NCBI GenBank assembly: GCA_005778035.1
Contig: SXKT01000074.1
Span: 1-49,884 of the forward strand
DNA length: 49,884 nt
From: Chloroflexota bacterium
GTDB taxonomy: Bacteria > Chloroflexota > Anaerolineae > Anaerolineales > Villigracilaceae
Reading direction: 5' to 3'
Of the stretch, positions 1-7,790 are shown one piece after another. Below the pieces are notes generated by a model that was given only the letters and a program-made list of their open reading frames with translations, searched no databases and was not told where the DNA came from. Each line of letters starts with the position of its first letter. Within the stretch, counting starts at the first letter, position 1. The position numbers and the translations under genes are program-made.

Positions 1-1688
1 GTGTTAACGCGGGAACCCATGCCAGATAACTCTGCCACTTCGTAAGCGTTGATGTTGTAGAACTTTAATTTTTTATCGATGATCGCTTGTTGGACCTCGA
101 CCGGCAGATTATCCCAAACTTCAGTTTCGCTATAGGTGCTGTTCAGCAAAAAGGTTCCACCCGGCATGGCATATTTCACAATGTCAAACCGCTCCAAGAA
201 ACTGAATTGGTGACATGCCACAAAGTTGGCAGTATTGTTAGCGATCAGATACGGCGCTTTGAGGGTCTTGGGACCAAACCGCAGGTGCGATTGGGTCAGG
301 GTACCTGCCTTCTTCGAATCGTAATAGAAGAAGCCTTGGGCGTTGTTTTCAGTTCCCTCGCCAATGATCTTAATCGAGTTCTTGTTCGCGCCCACGGTAC
401 CATCGGAACCAAGGCCAATGAACACACAACGAACGGTTTCAGGATCTTCCACGCTATAGGTATTATCTACGTCCAGGCTGGTAAAGCCAACATCATCCTT
501 GATGCCCACAGTAAAGTGGTTCTTTGGTTCAGGTTTTTTCAATTCATCTAAAACGGCTTTTGCCATCGCGGGGGTGAATTCCTTGGAGGACAAGCCATAG
601 CGGCCACCGATGACCTTGATATCGGTGCGGCCAGTTTCAAACAAGGCATTGACCACATCCAGATAAAGGGGTTCCCCGGCAGAACCGGGTTCTTTTGTGC
701 GGTCTAACACCGCAAGCGACTTAACCGACTTGGGCAAAGAATTGACAAAATTCTTGGTATCGAACGGGCGATACAATCGAATCTTCAGAACGCCCACCTT
801 CTCGCCTTGTCCGACCAAATGATCCACGGTTGCTTCCAGTGCTTCGCCACCAGAACCTAAAATAATCGCGACGCGCTCCGGTTCTGGATGTCCAACATAA
901 TCAAACAAGTGATATTGCCGTCCGGTAAGTTTGGCAAACTTGTCCATTTCATCCTGAACAATTCCTGAAACCGCATCATAAAACGGATTAACCGTCTCAC
1001 GTGCCTGGAAGTAGACATCTGGGTTTTGTGCAGTACCCCTGATGAAAGGACGGTCTGGAGATAAACCACGCAACCGGTGTGCCTGCACCAGATCCATATC
1101 GATCAACTTGCGCAGATCATCATCGGTAAGTTGCTCAATCTTGGCAACTTCATGCGAGGTCCGGAAACCATCAAAAAAGTGCAGGAAGGGCACTCGTGAA
1201 CGCAAAGTGGATGTATGCGCAATGGCTGCCATATCTTGAGCTTCTTGCACGGAGCCTGAAGAAAGCATAGCCCAACCCGTTTGCCGGGCTGCCATAACAT
1301 CCTGATGGTCGCCATAAATTGACAAACCTTGGGCCGCGATCGCCCGTGCAGCAATATGGAACACAGTGCTGGTAAGTTCGCCAGCGATCTTGTACATATT
1401 GGGGATCATCAACAACAAGCCCTGGCTGGCAGTGAAGGTTGTTGAGAGGGCGCCTGTCTGCAGGGCGCCATGGACAGTACCCGCGGCACCGCCCTCAGAT
1501 TCCATTTCTATAACATGCGGAGTTGTTCCCCAAATATTGGGTTTGGTTTTGGATGCCCACTCGTCTGAGAGTTCACCCATGGTGGATGATGGGGTAATGG
1601 GATAGATCGCGATCACTTCGCTAACTCGATACGCAACAGATGCTGCCGCCTCATTTCCATCGATTGTGATGATTGGCCGTTTAGTCAT
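1..1688 (-). CDS. nifJ: Pyruvate:ferredoxin (flavodoxin) oxidoreductase, N-terminal part (runs off the window)
   Basis: This is the first 562 codons of a single-chain pyruvate:ferredoxin oxidoreductase, which cleaves pyruvate with CoA to acetyl-CoA and CO2 and reduces ferredoxin. The family is about 1,170-1,200 residues, so roughly half is present and the 3' half lies to the left of the window. Visible landmarks are the N-terminal YPITPSS motif, the thiamine-diphosphate region EMESEGGAAG with its catalytic Glu, the stretch SQGLLLMIPNMYKIAGEL, and a later gamma-type domain ending in NINAYEVAELSGMGSR. The ATG at 1688 is preceded by a strong AAGGAG. The gene marks an anaerobic, ferredoxin-based metabolism. 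The family call is firm. The electron acceptor and the preferred 2-oxoacid are inferred. Confidence 0.93.
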   Translation of the reverse strand, partial: MTKRPIITIDGNEAAASVAYRVSEVIAIYPITPSSTMGELSDEWASKTKPNIWGTTPHVIEMESEGGAAGTVHGALQTGALSTTFTASQGLLLMIPNMYKIAGELTSTVFHIAARAIAAQGLSIYGDHQDVMAARQTGWAMLSSGSVQEAQDMAAIAHTSTLRSRVPFLHFFDGFRTSHEVAKIEQLTDDDLRKLIDMDLVQAHRLRGLSPDRPFIRGTAQNPDVYFQARETVNPFYDAVSGIVQDEMDKFAKLTGRQYHLFDYVGHPEPERVAIILGSGGEALEATVDHLVGQGEKVGVLKIRLYRPFDTKNFVNSLPKSVKSLAVLDRTKEPGSAGEPLYLDVVNALFETGRTDIKVIGGRYGLSSKEFTPAMAKAVLDELKKPEPKNHFTVGIKDDVGFTSLDVDNTYSVEDPETVRCVFIGLGSDGTVGANKNSIKIIGEGTENNAQGFFYYDSKKAGTLTQSHLRFGPKTLKAPYLIANNTANFVACHQFSFLERFDIVKYAMPGGTFLLNSTYSETEVWDNLPVEVQQAIIDKKLKFYNINAYEVAELSGMGSRVN

Positions 1689-1718
1689 TCCGACTCCTTA
1701 ACATTTTGATGATTCAAA

Positions 1719-1734
1719 CACATAGAATTATGTG
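1719..1734. repeat. 6-bp perfect inverted repeat in the nifJ leader
   Basis: CACATA (1719-1724) and TATGTG (1729-1734) form a perfect inverted repeat around the 4-base spacer GAAT. It lies about 30 bases upstream of the nifJ Shine-Dalgarno and directly next to the hairpin at 1738-1756. It could be an operator half-site pair or an RNA stem. The function is unknown. Confidence 0.3.
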
Positions 1735-1756
1735 AAAAAAGACGCAAACCGTCTTT
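1735..1756 (-). terminator. Intrinsic terminator-like hairpin before nifJ
   Basis: Read on the minus strand, AAAGACG (1756-1750) pairs with CGTCTTT (1744-1738) around a 5-base loop and is followed by a T-run ending at 1735. It can end the transcript of the Nudix gene, whose stop is at 1858. A TATAAT box lies upstream of it at 1817-1812, so it may instead sit in the nifJ leader and act as an attenuator. Confidence 0.55.
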
Positions 1757-1857
1757 ATTATGCCACAAAAAATCATCCCGTTTGGATAACATTTTATAGG
1801 CACATAGGGGTATTATAAACAAATCGGATAAATTTTGTATTAATTCGTCAACCCGAA

Positions 1858-2385
1858 CTATCCCAGCAAAGGCTTAGCCAACCATAGTGCTGCCAGTGTT
1901 TTTCCATCACGGATCTGCCCATTATTGGCAAGGCCATAAGCTTCCTGAAACGGTATCTTAATCACTTCCAAATATTCGTCGTCATCCGGTGGCAAGGGAT
2001 CTTCCGACAATCCGGTAGCCAAAAAAGCTTCCATTAGCTCTGTGCAGTAACCTGGGGCAAGGTAATATGCCCCTAAACGGGTTATCTTGTCAGCACGCAT
2101 CCCTGCTTCCTCCCGCAATTCGCGTGTGGCAGCATTTTCAAAGGTCTCACCTGGTTCCACGGTACCGGCGGGCAATTCCAACAGCCATTCGTCTACCGAT
2201 GGCCGATACTGCCGAATGAAATACAGGTTGCCTGAGTCATCTACAGGGACAATGCTCACCGAACCTACATGATCTACCACATCATAATAGACAGTTTTTC
2301 CATCCGGGGTCACCAATTCATCCTTACGGACCGAAAAAGCGCGTCCCGTGTAAACCAACTCCGAACTCTTTTTATTCAATTTCAT
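1858..2385 (-). CDS. Nudix hydrolase, ADP-ribose pyrophosphatase type
   Basis: A 175-residue Nudix protein. The Nudix box is complete at residues 74-96: G74, E80, then R88-E89-L90-x-E92-E93-x-G95. The upstream segment IRQYRPSVDEWLLELPAG is typical of the ADP-ribose pyrophosphatase (NudF/YqkG) subgroup, which hydrolyses ADP-ribose to AMP and ribose 5-phosphate in the cytosol. A GAGGTG lies upstream of the ATG at 2385. It is separated from the LysM gene by a strong terminator, so it probably has its own promoter. Substrate is inferred from subgroup resemblance. Confidence 0.88.
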   Translation of the reverse strand: MKLNKKSSELVYTGRAFSVRKDELVTPDGKTVYYDVVDHVGSVSIVPVDDSGNLYFIRQYRPSVDEWLLELPAGTVEPGETFENAATRELREEAGMRADKITRLGAYYLAPGYCTELMEAFLATGLSEDPLPPDDDEYLEVIKIPFQEAYGLANNGQIRDGKTLAALWLAKPLLG

Positions 2386-2404
2386 CTTGTCACCTCAATT
2401 AATT

Positions 2405-2433
2405 AAAAAACACCCGGGAGTGTGTCCCGGGTG
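2405..2433 (-). terminator. Intrinsic terminator of the LysM gene
   Basis: CACCCGGGA (2411-2419) and TCCCGGGTG (2425-2433) form a perfect 9-bp GC-rich stem with a 5-base loop. On the minus strand it is followed by TTTTTT (2410-2405). It lies 18 bases past the LysM stop codon. Confidence 0.9.
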
Positions 2434-2450
2434 CTGACCCGTTTGGGTAG

Positions 2451-3191
2451 TTATGGTATCTGTAGGATCTGGCCAACGGTCAGATCATAATTGCCAGTCA
2501 GACCGTTGGCGGCGGCAATGCTCAACGGGTTCACATCGCCATATTGGCAGGCGATCGAATAAATGGTATCGCCCGGGTCCACCACCCACGTATCGGGATG
2601 CGGCATAAGCGACCGCAACCCAGGAAAACCGCCACTGCCAGCTGGGATGACCAATACAGTTCCAGCCTGCAAGTTTTGGCCATCCGCCAATCCATTGGCT
2701 GCCAAAAGCGCATCGGGGTCAACATCAAACCGGCGCGCCAAACAATAGGGGAATTCTCCCAATTGGATGGTGTACGAGCCGGGGTTGGCTACCGGAGCCG
2801 ATGTTGCGGCAGGGCGGTTGGTTGCGACCTTGGTTGGTTCAGCCGATTGCGGATTACCTGTCGCGGTTGGCAAACCCGCAACAGCGCTGGTGTTGGTGGG
2901 GTTTACACCTGCCAGGTTGGTAGGCGTAGGGAAGTTGGTGGACAATGCAACCGCTGTGCCAGGTGTGCCCGTAACTGCCAGGGTTGGCATGGATGGGACA
3001 TTTGTGCCTTTGGCGGCAGCCGTTTGGGTGCCCGAAAGTTCCACGGCATTTAGGCCCTGAACAGAGTTGGCCTTGGATGTAGGCGCAGCGAGGGTATTGT
3101 TGCCGGCCAACGGGATCGCTGCGGATCTGGTGCAGGCACTTAGCGCCAAAATGCTGGCTGCAAGCAAGGTCAAACCAATTTTCTTATTCAT
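2451..3191 (-). CDS. LysM-domain lipoprotein
   Basis: A 246-residue exported protein. The N-terminus is a lipoprotein signal: basic MNKK, a hydrophobic stretch and the lipobox LSAC with Cys20. A linker of about 110 residues rich in Ala, Thr, Pro and Asn follows. Two LysM-type peptidoglycan-binding repeats close the protein, at about residues 140-185 (from YTIQLGEF) and 200-246 (from WVVDPGDTIYSIA). Each ends in the usual VIP/QIP. It is probably membrane-anchored outside the cell and binds glycan. The start is the ATG at 3191, six bases after GGAG. An in-frame TTG at 3203 overlaps that Shine-Dalgarno and is rejected. No catalytic domain is present. Confidence 0.85.
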   Translation of the reverse strand: MNKKIGLTLLAASILALSACTRSAAIPLAGNNTLAAPTSKANSVQGLNAVELSGTQTAAAKGTNVPSMPTLAVTGTPGTAVALSTNFPTPTNLAGVNPTNTSAVAGLPTATGNPQSAEPTKVATNRPAATSAPVANPGSYTIQLGEFPYCLARRFDVDPDALLAANGLADGQNLQAGTVLVIPAGSGGFPGLRSLMPHPDTWVVDPGDTIYSIACQYGDVNPLSIAAANGLTGNYDLTVGQILQIP

Positions 3192-3235
3192 TGCTGTCTC
3201 CAAAATGTTAAACTACACGCTATTTTTGCACTTCG

Positions 3236-3264
3236 ATGGTAGCATGAAGCTCCGGGATGGTCAA
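3236..3264 (-). promoter_or_regulatory. Sigma-70-like promoter of the LysM gene
   Basis: On the minus strand, TTGACC (3264-3259) is followed after exactly 17 bases by TACCAT (3241-3236). This matches the vegetative consensus at five and four of six positions. It lies 45 bases upstream of the LysM ATG. Confidence 0.55.
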
Positions 3265-3317
3265 GCAAAATTTCCCTGGTGTACCGGCTTGCAATGGTGT
3301 TGTAATTCAATATCCAA

Positions 3318-4091
3318 TTAATGGGTTCCCTTAACCGCCCTGGTGGCAATGTATGTCGGAGTGAATTCGGATATGACCGTCCCTGCGTGTGCGTCTTCGT
3401 AAAAACCGGTGATCGCAAATCCGGCATCCAGTTGGCCGCCTAATTGGTCGCTTAGGGTGTGGCTAAATTCCAGCGGGTTTTTATTTTCCAATTGCAACGC
3501 CATCATTTCAGGCACGTTCTCGTCCGCGTAGGGCAATTTATACTTTACTTCCATCACCCCTTTTTCTGCCTTTAGGTAATCAAAGATATAAAAAATCGGA
3601 TTCACAAAACCGGCAAGCATCACCCCACCTGGCTTTAGGACCCGGTATGCTTCACTCCAAACCGGGCGCACAGCCGGCATAAACAAATTACTTACCGGAT
3701 GGAAGATCAGGTCAAAGCTGTTATCAGCAAAAACCGAGAGATCACTGGCATCGCCACATACCGTTCGCAAGTTGTGCAATCCTTCCCGCCGTGCCACAAG
3801 ATCATCCATATCCAATTGCTTTTGAGAATTATCAAACGAAGTAACATTTGCACCAACAGCAGCAAAGACAGGGCATTGTTGCCCACCCCCACTGGCCAAC
3901 CCTAATACTTGTTTGCCAGTCATTGGCGGAAACCAATCCGTGGGCACAGGTTTGGTCTCAGTGAGCAATACAGAAAAAATCCCTTTTCGTGCTTCCGCGA
4001 TCACCTCTGGGCTTACCGGTTTCGTCCACGGGTTGGTTCCGCTATCCACCTGGTGATCCCACGCTTCTTGGTTGTACTTTACTACATTCAT
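3318..4091 (-). CDS. Class I SAM-dependent methyltransferase
   Basis: A 257-residue Rossmann-fold methyltransferase. The SAM-binding glycine motif VLGLASGGGQQ is near residue 62. Motif II (TSFDNSQKQL) and the post-motif SFDLIFHPVSN and YRVLKPGGV segments follow in the standard order. The acceptor substrate cannot be read from the sequence. The ATG at 4091 is preferred because AGGA lies eight bases before it and relatives begin at this MN-x-x-x-YN sequence. The ATG at 4100 overlaps the DinB stop codon (ATGA) but has its Shine-Dalgarno one base away. The gene is co-transcribed with the DinB-like gene. Confidence 0.85.
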   Translation of the reverse strand: MNVVKYNQEAWDHQVDSGTNPWTKPVSPEVIAEARKGIFSVLLTETKPVPTDWFPPMTGKQVLGLASGGGQQCPVFAAVGANVTSFDNSQKQLDMDDLVARREGLHNLRTVCGDASDLSVFADNSFDLIFHPVSNLFMPAVRPVWSEAYRVLKPGGVMLAGFVNPIFYIFDYLKAEKGVMEVKYKLPYADENVPEMMALQLENKNPLEFSHTLSDQLGGQLDAGFAITGFYEDAHAGTVISEFTPTYIATRAVKGTH

Positions 4092-4096
4092 CTTGC

Positions 4097-4552
4097 TCAT
4101 CCTTTCAACAAGCCAAATAATTCATTCCGATGCGATTCCTCATGTTCTACCCAAATTTGTAGCAGTTTTGTCAAGGTTCCTGCCGAACCCCACGGAAACA
4201 TGATCTCTTTCTCTGCAACATCTTTGGGTAACCCAATAAAAGCTTGCACCAACGCTTTGCGAGTTATAACATATTCTTCAATGCTTAGCCGTAAGGGTAG
4301 CGGCTTGCGTTTTTCGATGCTCGAAGTGTTATAAACATCCAAACTATTTATTGGGTCAGGCATATTGCCTGTGCCGTGGGTTGCCTCAATCAAGCATAAT
4401 GCCATCTCATCCCACCCCGTCAGGTGGTCGATAACCTGTTTCATCGTCCATCCCGGGTAGACATATTTTTCTTCAGGCAACCTTGCCGATAAATCTATCA
4501 TTCGCTGTTGGCCCATTACCATAGCGCGAATTGCCTGTTCCATGGTCAGCAT
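4097..4552 (-). CDS. DinB-like (four-helix bundle) protein
   Basis: A 151-residue protein of the DinB/YfiT superfamily. The family's metal-site pattern is visible: a His in the conserved GWTMKQVIDHLTGWDE segment (His43) and two His in EHEESHRNE near the C-terminus. Members are metal-dependent and often act in thiol or mycothiol/bacillithiol transfer or in stress responses. The specific reaction is unknown here. The ATG at 4552 follows a GAGGA at a workable distance. An in-frame GTG at 4573 lacks a ribosome-binding site. The stop overlaps the downstream methyltransferase region, which indicates a two-gene operon. Confidence 0.75.
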   Translation of the reverse strand: MLTMEQAIRAMVMGQQRMIDLSARLPEEKYVYPGWTMKQVIDHLTGWDEMALCLIEATHGTGNMPDPINSLDVYNTSSIEKRKPLPLRLSIEEYVITRKALVQAFIGLPKDVAEKEIMFPWGSAGTLTKLLQIWVEHEESHRNELFGLLKG

Positions 4553-4670
4553 CGTTGGTTTCCTCGCTTTCACTACAAATATATCATCTTGGTGAAAATT
4601 AAAGCTTTATAGTGTAAATCCTCAATGCTGCGGTGTATACTCAATCAAAAAGGATGGAGCATTTCCTATT

Positions 4671-5576
4671 ATGAAACATGCCGTTAGCATTAGCATTGGT
4701 TCTTCAAAAAGAAATAAATCAGTTGAGATCGAGCTGCTGGGTGAAAAAGTATTGATCGAGCGGATCGGTACCGATGGTGATATGGAAAAGGCGGCGCTAA
4801 AATTTAAAGAGTTGGATGGCAAAGTAGATGCCTTTGGTGTGGGTGGGGCTGATCTCGGGTTGATGGTCGATGGTACATGGTATCCTCTCCATAGTGTCAA
4901 ACCGATGGTTAAATATATCCGTCATACACCTGTTGTAGATGGTACAGGGGTAAAAAACACCCTGGAGAAACTTGCTGCCCCATTGGTCACCGAGAAATTG
5001 AAGGACATCATTGAAGCACAGGGCAAAAAAGTCTTGATCATGACCGGCTCTGACCGGTGGGGGCTAACCGAATCGTTTGCCCAAGCGGGCTACCAAGCGG
5101 TGTACGGCGATTTGATGTACTCATTGGATATTCCCATTCCCATCCGGTCTACCCGCGGGGTTAAGATCCTGGCGGCATTATTGCTTCCGATCGCTTCGCG
5201 GTTGCCGTTTGAATGGATCTACCCGACAGGGGAGAAACAGGAAGAAAGAAAACCAAAATACACTGAACATTTTAAATGGGCTACCGTAATAGCCGGTGAT
5301 TGCCATTACATAAAAAGGTACATGCCCGATGACATGGCCGGGAAGATCGTTGTGACAAACACAACTACCCCCGCCGATATTGAATTGTTCCGCAAAACTG
5401 GAGTGAGGTATTTAGTCACCACCACCCCTGTGCTCGAAGGCCGGTCCTTTGGCACCAACATGATCGAGGCCGCACTGGTCGCCATTTCCGGAAAAAATCG
5501 GGCGCTTACGCTCGATGAGTATACCGACCTGTTGAAAAAGATCAATTTTCAACCCCAGTTACAACAACTTAACTAA
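4671..5576 (+). CDS. Conserved protein of the family usually labelled quinate 5-dehydrogenase
   Basis: A 301-residue protein that matches, as I recall it, a family in Firmicutes and Chloroflexota annotated quinate 5-dehydrogenase. Recognisable blocks are the start VSISIGSSKRNK, ERIGTDGDMEKA, the GKVDAFGVGGADL segment, a central GKKVLIMTGSDRWG resembling a nucleotide-binding turn, and the C-terminal TTTPVLEGRSFGTNMIEA. The label is historical; I see no canonical shikimate-dehydrogenase substrate motif and would not assign a reaction. It heads a plus-strand operon with a nucleotidyltransferase 28 bases downstream, a PAP2 phosphatase and an esterase. A GGAG lies 11 bases before the ATG. A possible -10 TATACT is at 4636-4641. 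Confidence 0.8.
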   Translation: MKHAVSISIGSSKRNKSVEIELLGEKVLIERIGTDGDMEKAALKFKELDGKVDAFGVGGADLGLMVDGTWYPLHSVKPMVKYIRHTPVVDGTGVKNTLEKLAAPLVTEKLKDIIEAQGKKVLIMTGSDRWGLTESFAQAGYQAVYGDLMYSLDIPIPIRSTRGVKILAALLLPIASRLPFEWIYPTGEKQEERKPKYTEHFKWATVIAGDCHYIKRYMPDDMAGKIVVTNTTTPADIELFRKTGVRYLVTTTPVLEGRSFGTNMIEAALVAISGKNRALTLDEYTDLLKKINFQPQLQQLN

Positions 5577-5604
5577 ACAGCCAGCGAGCATTTAGGAGAT
5601 AGCA

Positions 5605-6378
5605 ATGTACGCGATTGTTACCGCAGGCGGCATTCCAAAGCCGGATGAACCTCTGTTTGAATATTCTCAAGGCCGCTCCAAATCCCTGATCGATATCGCT
5701 GGCAAACCGATGATCCAATGGGTTTTAGACGCACTTGGTGGATCAAAAAAAGTGGACCAGGTTGTGATCATTGGCTTGGACCAAACCGCCAATGTTACCT
5801 GTGGTAAGCCAGTCCATTATTTGCCAAACCAAGGATCAATGCTGGCCAACATGGTAGCGGGTTTTGGCAAAGTTTTAGAGATTGACCCAACCGCCAAATA
5901 TGTCCTGATCGCCTCATCTGACATACCAGATTTAAAAAGTAACATGGTCGATTGGCTTGTTTCAGAAGTTGAAAAAGAAGCCGCCGACCTGTATTACGGA
6001 GTTGTTCGAAAAGAAATTATGGATCAAACCTATCCTGGATCCCGCAGGACATGGACACGGCTGAAGGACATGGAAGTGTGTGGCGCGGATATTAACGTTG
6101 CTCATGTAAGCATGGCCACAGAACATTTGCCCACGTGGGAAACCTTGATCGGCCGGCGCAAATCCCCGTTAAAACAGGCTGCTGCCATAGGTTTGTGGAC
6201 TCTGATCCTGATGCTTACTCGCCAAGCCACTCTACAGGAGTTGGTTGGCCGTGTATCCCGATCGATCGGAATCAAGGGCAAGGCGATCTTATGGCCTTGG
6301 GCCGAAGCCGGCATGGATGTGGATAAACCGCACCAACTGGCGATGATGCGTACAAGCTTGCAAAAACAAAAATCCTGA
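5605..6378 (+). CDS. MobA-like NTP transferase domain protein
   Basis: A 257-residue nucleotidyltransferase-fold protein. The N-terminal AIVTAGGIPKPDE is the loop that binds the NTP. It is followed by the Lys-containing SLIDIAGKPMIQWVLDAL and by an acidic metal site in VLIASSDIPDL. Relatives include molybdenum-cofactor guanylyltransferase and sugar- or alcohol-phosphate nucleotidyltransferases. There is no companion cofactor gene here, so the acceptor is unknown. A segment with hydrophobic stretches (about residues 190-205) precedes a C-terminal tail. An AGGAGA precedes the ATG, and the PAP2 gene begins six bases after the stop, so co-translation is likely. Confidence 0.82.
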   Translation: MYAIVTAGGIPKPDEPLFEYSQGRSKSLIDIAGKPMIQWVLDALGGSKKVDQVVIIGLDQTANVTCGKPVHYLPNQGSMLANMVAGFGKVLEIDPTAKYVLIASSDIPDLKSNMVDWLVSEVEKEAADLYYGVVRKEIMDQTYPGSRRTWTRLKDMEVCGADINVAHVSMATEHLPTWETLIGRRKSPLKQAAAIGLWTLILMLTRQATLQELVGRVSRSIGIKGKAILWPWAEAGMDVDKPHQLAMMRTSLQKQKS

Positions 6379-6384
6379 CGAGGA

Positions 6385-6948
6385 ATGGCATTGAAGGAAT
6401 TGATCACCGAAATGATCCGATGGGATGAAGCATATTCCCATAAATTGCGCATCGCCGAAAAACCAGGAGTTGGCAGGCGAGCGGCCATGTTTTTTGCCCA
6501 CTCGGGAGATAGTTGGTTTTGGGGTGCCGGTCTTTTGGCAATCTGGTATTTTGGAACCACGGATTGGAAGCGCTGGGCCTTCTACGAACTGCTTTTCATC
6601 AGTTTGTTGGTCATTGTTATTATGTCTCTCAAGTTCACCATTCGGCGCAAACGGCCCGCTGGCGAGTGGGGGGCGATCTACCGAAATACCGACCCGCACT
6701 CATTCCCATCAGGCCATGCCGCCAGGGCTTTCATGATCGCCTTCCTGTGCCTGATCCTCGGACCGGCTTGGCTGGCTGCGATCTTGCTATTATGGGCGCC
6801 ATTGGTCACTCTCAGCAGAGTGTTGATGGGCGTCCATTACATATCAGATGTTATTGTGGGCGCCCTGATCGGTATCGCCTTCGCTTATATCGGCTGGGGG
6901 TTTGCTCCCTTATTCCCCTTGCCAGATATGATCTTAAAAGGTTTTTAA
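6385..6948 (+). CDS. PAP2-family membrane phosphatase
   Basis: A 187-residue integral membrane phosphatase. All three PAP2 signature motifs are intact: Lys83 to Arg90-Pro91 (KFTIRRKRP), P108-S-G-H111, and S144-R145 through H151 and D155 (SRVLMGVHYISD). The protein has about five membrane helices. Family members dephosphorylate phosphatidate, phosphatidylglycerophosphate or undecaprenyl diphosphate at the membrane surface. The ATG at 6385 touches its GAGGA. The in-frame TTG at 6391 is better spaced and could be the real start. The gene lies between the nucleotidyltransferase and esterase genes with gaps of 6 and 3 bases. Confidence 0.88.
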   Translation: MALKELITEMIRWDEAYSHKLRIAEKPGVGRRAAMFFAHSGDSWFWGAGLLAIWYFGTTDWKRWAFYELLFISLLVIVIMSLKFTIRRKRPAGEWGAIYRNTDPHSFPSGHAARAFMIAFLCLILGPAWLAAILLLWAPLVTLSRVLMGVHYISDVIVGALIGIAFAYIGWGFAPLFPLPDMILKGF

Positions 6949-6951
6949 ACC

Positions 6952-7737
6952 TTGTTTCTCAACCACATCCATTTTCGTTCACACGTGCTTGGGTACCAAC
7001 AAAAGCTACTGATTATGCTGCCACAAGGCCAGGATGGCCTGATCTTGCCTGGAAAACTTAAGTGCCTTACCTTGTTGCACGGTCTATCAGATGATGAAAC
7101 TGCCTGGATGAGATGGTCTAACATCGAGAAATACGCCGAAAAATATGGCATCGCCGTAGTTATGCCAGCAGTTGAAAAAAGTTTTTATTCCAATATGGTG
7201 TATGGTGACCGGTTTGCAGATTATATTAGCGAGGAAGTACCGGCGTTTTTACGCGGATTCCTCCCCCTTTCCGGCCAGCGAGAAGACAACTACATTGCCG
7301 GCATTTCCATGGGCGGGTACGGGGCATTAAAGATCGCCCTTTCCAATCCAACATCCTACTGTGCAACGGCCTCACTTTCTGGTGTTGTCGATATTGCAGA
7401 TTTCCTTTCGCAACCTGAGATCACTGAAAACAAAGAATTTTTCCACGATATTAGCTTGGTTTTTGGTGATATCACCAAATTGAAGGATACGAAAAATGAT
7501 TTGTTGCGGCTGATTGTGGATGGGATGGTGAAGGATAATCTTCCGCGTATATACCAGTGTTGTGGAACAGAGGATTTTCTATACCAAAACAACCTGATCT
7601 TTCGAGACAAGGTCTCGGAATTGGACATTGATCATTATTACGAAGACGGACCGGGCGATCACCTTTGGTCCTATTGGGATACGATGATCCAAAAGGTATT
7701 TCCCTGGTTTGGATTAAAAGAGCTGGAACCCATTTAA
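6952..7737 (+). CDS. Alpha/beta-hydrolase esterase (tributyrin/acetyl esterase type)
   Basis: A 261-residue alpha/beta hydrolase of the esterase-D/EstA type. The nucleophile elbow GISMGG places the catalytic Ser at 119, followed by an Asp in CCGTEDFLY and the His in GPGDHLW. HGLSDDETAW supplies the oxyanion-hole region. No signal peptide is visible. The start is a TTG at 6952, which gives the family's usual opening (a short strand followed by a Leu-Gly turn). AAAAGG lies ten bases upstream and overlaps the end of the PAP2 gene. It is the last gene of the operon and is followed by a terminator. The substrate is not evident. Confidence 0.83.
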   Translation: MFLNHIHFRSHVLGYQQKLLIMLPQGQDGLILPGKLKCLTLLHGLSDDETAWMRWSNIEKYAEKYGIAVVMPAVEKSFYSNMVYGDRFADYISEEVPAFLRGFLPLSGQREDNYIAGISMGGYGALKIALSNPTSYCATASLSGVVDIADFLSQPEITENKEFFHDISLVFGDITKLKDTKNDLLRLIVDGMVKDNLPRIYQCCGTEDFLYQNNLIFRDKVSELDIDHYYEDGPGDHLWSYWDTMIQKVFPWFGLKELEPI

Positions 7738-7743
7738 ACGCAA

Positions 7744-7790
7744 CAGGAGGGCTGCCCGATTTATACGGACAGCCCTCCTGTTTATATTTC
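7744..7790 (+). terminator. Intrinsic terminator ending the 4671-7737 operon
   Basis: CAGGAGGGCTG (7744-7754) pairs with CAGCCCTCCTG (7770-7780) in a perfect 11-bp stem followed by TTTATATTT. It separates this operon from the convergent metK. The hairpin might stop both strands, but only the plus side has a T-run. Confidence 0.88.

Noticed and set aside
6129-6138. Palindrome CCCACGTGGG as a possible parS-like site
   Set aside because: Only the CACGTG core resembles parS; the flanks do not match the TGTTTC/GAAACA arms, and it is inside a coding gene far from parAB.
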